DNA from: Candidatus Omnitrophota bacterium
Lineage (GTDB): Bacteria; Omnitrophota; Omnitrophia; Omnitrophales; Aquincolibacteriaceae
Assembly (NCBI GenBank): GCA_023246995.1
Contig: JAHFHI010000077.1
Coordinates: 1 to 6,430 of the forward strand
DNA length: 6,430 bases
Reading direction: 5' to 3'
The notes below the pieces were generated by a model. It was not told the DNA's origin. It did no database searches and saw only the letters and a program-made list of their open reading frames with translations. Each line of letters opens with the position of its first letter. Position 1 is the stretch's first letter. Position numbers and translations under genes: made by a program. Positions 6,037 through 6,430 of this stretch are shown piece by piece.

Positions 6037-6042
6037 TATAAG
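6037..6042 (+). promoter_or_regulatory. Possible -10 box for the small ORFs
   Basis: TATAAG matches five of six -10 positions and lies about 49 nt before the 24-codon ORF. No good -35 hexamer is seen at 16-18 nt spacing (the region reads GATAAA). The support is therefore limited to one box plus position. Confidence 0.25.
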
Positions 6043-6085
6043 GTCAGGCATGCAGCAGAATTGGGTTGCAATAAGGAGCGGATTT

Positions 6086-6160
6086 ATGGTATTCATTACA
6101 CGCAAAGGAGGTAGGGAATGGGACGAGATCATAAGAAGCGCATTAAGAGAAAGCGGTTAA
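6086..6160 (+). CDS. Possible 24-codon upstream ORF
   Basis: An ATG at 6086 is preceded by AAGGAG (6073-6078) at a 7-nt spacing, a good ribosome-binding site, and opens a 24-residue frame (MVFITRKGGREWDEIIRSAL plus four residues) ending at TAA 6158-6160. It overlaps the 38-aa gene by 43 nt in another frame. Its residues RKGG are encoded by the Shine-Dalgarno of the following gene, so translating it would sweep ribosomes over that start. It may be a coupling or leader peptide, or a chance ORF; there is no recognisable domain. Confidence 0.35.
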   Translation: MVFITRKGGREWDEIIRSALRESG

Positions 6161-6234
6161 AGGCCCGCCTCAAGCGCATCCGCCTGCGCAAAAAGACCCA
6201 GAAGTCGAGTCATGCGCCTGCGTCAAAGGCCTGA
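6118..6234 (+). CDS. Very small, strongly basic protein (38 aa), possibly ribosome-associated
   Basis: The ATG at 6118 follows AAAGGAGG (6104-6111), nearly a complete anti-Shine-Dalgarno match, with six nt between GGAGG and the ATG. The frame ends at TGA 6232-6234. The product has 18 Lys/Arg among 38 residues: MGRDHKKRIKRKRLKARLKR, then a further basic stretch to about residue 29 and a Ser/Ala/Pro tail. The Lys/Arg-rich repeats favour a single basic helix. No signal, membrane or metal motif is seen. Its size and composition recall the tiny basic ribosomal proteins (mycobacterial bS22 and the AURKAIP1/COX24 family, also MG-start and Lys/Arg-rich), but I cannot show homology, so the role is inferred. 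A nucleic-acid-binding or ribosome-bound protein is the best guess. It is expressed away from hsp20. Confidence 0.65.
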   Translation: MGRDHKKRIKRKRLKARLKRIRLRKKTQKSSHAPASKA

Positions 6235-6430
6235 TTCGCTGACCCCTAGATATCTTGGATCTTCATCCGGATCGGTCAAAAAACCGGGAGATAAATTGCG
6301 AAGCAGGGGTGTTTTCGGTCCGCAAGGGCCCCTTTCAATCTCCCGAGAGTGATAAAGTCCATCCAAACCTCCAGCATGGTTAAGACAAGCCCAGAGGATC
6401 TTCTCCGCCTCCGGCATTCGGCCGCGCATA
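6223..6430 (-). pseudogene. Possible remnant of a DUF559-type (PD-(D/E)XK-like) gene, cut by the window edge
   Basis: On the - strand the frame entering from the right edge reads MRGRMPEAEKILWACLNHAG, which resembles the N-terminal block of DUF559 proteins (M--AE--LW--L). That family is related to very-short-patch-repair-type endonucleases. The rest of the frame, to a stop at 6223-6225, shows none of the expected core (no F(R/K)RQ or D(F/I) strands) and runs over a hairpin with a T-run. The frame also overlaps the 38-aa gene antisense. So this is either a decayed 5' fragment or a chance frame. The upstream part lies outside the window. Confidence 0.25.
6278..6345 (-). terminator. Hairpin plus T-run on the - strand, with a complex inner structure
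   Basis: CGGGAGAT (6285-6292) and ATCTCCCG (6338-6345) are perfect 8-bp arms, and on the - strand the hairpin is followed after one G by six T (complement of 6278-6283). That fits an intrinsic terminator for a transcript coming from beyond the right edge, but the 45-nt inner region is long for one. Inside it TTGCG (6296-6300) pairs with CGCAA (6321-6325), and AGGGG (6305-6309) pairs with CCCCT (6329-6333). These two pairings interleave, so they could be alternatives or form a pseudoknot. Confidence 0.45.

Noticed and set aside
6376..6430. Short + strand frame from an ATG at 6376 to the window edge
   Set aside because: There is no ribosome-binding site, the segment is too short to judge, and it is antisense to the DUF559-like frame.
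1..6430. CRISPR array, prophage, transposase or toxin-antitoxin genes
   Set aside because: No repeated spacer pattern, integrase/transposase frame or recognisable toxin pair was seen on either strand.

Overview
The window is gene-dense, moderately GC-rich (mid-50s % by eye) bacterial chromosome with short gaps and overlapping start/stop codons. No phage, transposase or CRISPR sequence is visible. Queuosine genes, RNase PH, an SPFH membrane protein and an RluE-type pseudouridine synthase give a housekeeping character. No gene fixes the phylum. A Gram-negative environmental or uncultured lineage fits, but this is inference from style only.

Region 1 (1-3960, + strand) is one probable operon of six genes: the 3' end of glutamate racemase (murI), queC, queE, an SPFH/prohibitin-like membrane protein, rph and rdgB. 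Junctions are a 4-nt ATGA overlap, a 23-nt overlap, an 8-nt gap, a 57-nt gap and a 4-nt GTGA overlap. QueE and QueC catalyse consecutive steps making preQ0, the precursor of queuosine in tRNA. RNase PH trims tRNA 3' ends and RdgB clears non-canonical purine nucleotides. A murI-rph-rdgB association is known in other bacteria, so the queuosine and SPFH genes look inserted into it.

Region 2 (3961-4810) has a 167-nt spacer with a possible promoter abutting the start codon, then an RluE-type 23S rRNA pseudouridine synthase (+). A complete tRNA-Val(GAC) transcription unit (promoter, tRNA, terminator) follows on the - strand.

Region 3 (4811-5239) holds back-to-back promoters, one for the tRNA and one for a 97-aa protein I do not recognise.

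Region 4 (5240-6430) holds a small heat-shock protein (Hsp20) with an N-terminal membrane segment (- strand). It is divergent from a 38-aa, 47% Lys/Arg protein with a near-perfect Shine-Dalgarno, which overlaps a possible 24-codon upstream ORF. A 9-bp dyad lies midway between the two candidate promoters. At the right edge a possible remnant of a DUF559-type gene and a hairpin plus T-run lie on the - strand; the hairpin arms also allow a pseudoknot.

Most of the window is conventional. The less ordinary parts are the membrane-anchored Hsp20 beside the tiny basic protein, the orphan 97-aa gene, and the structured element at the right edge.
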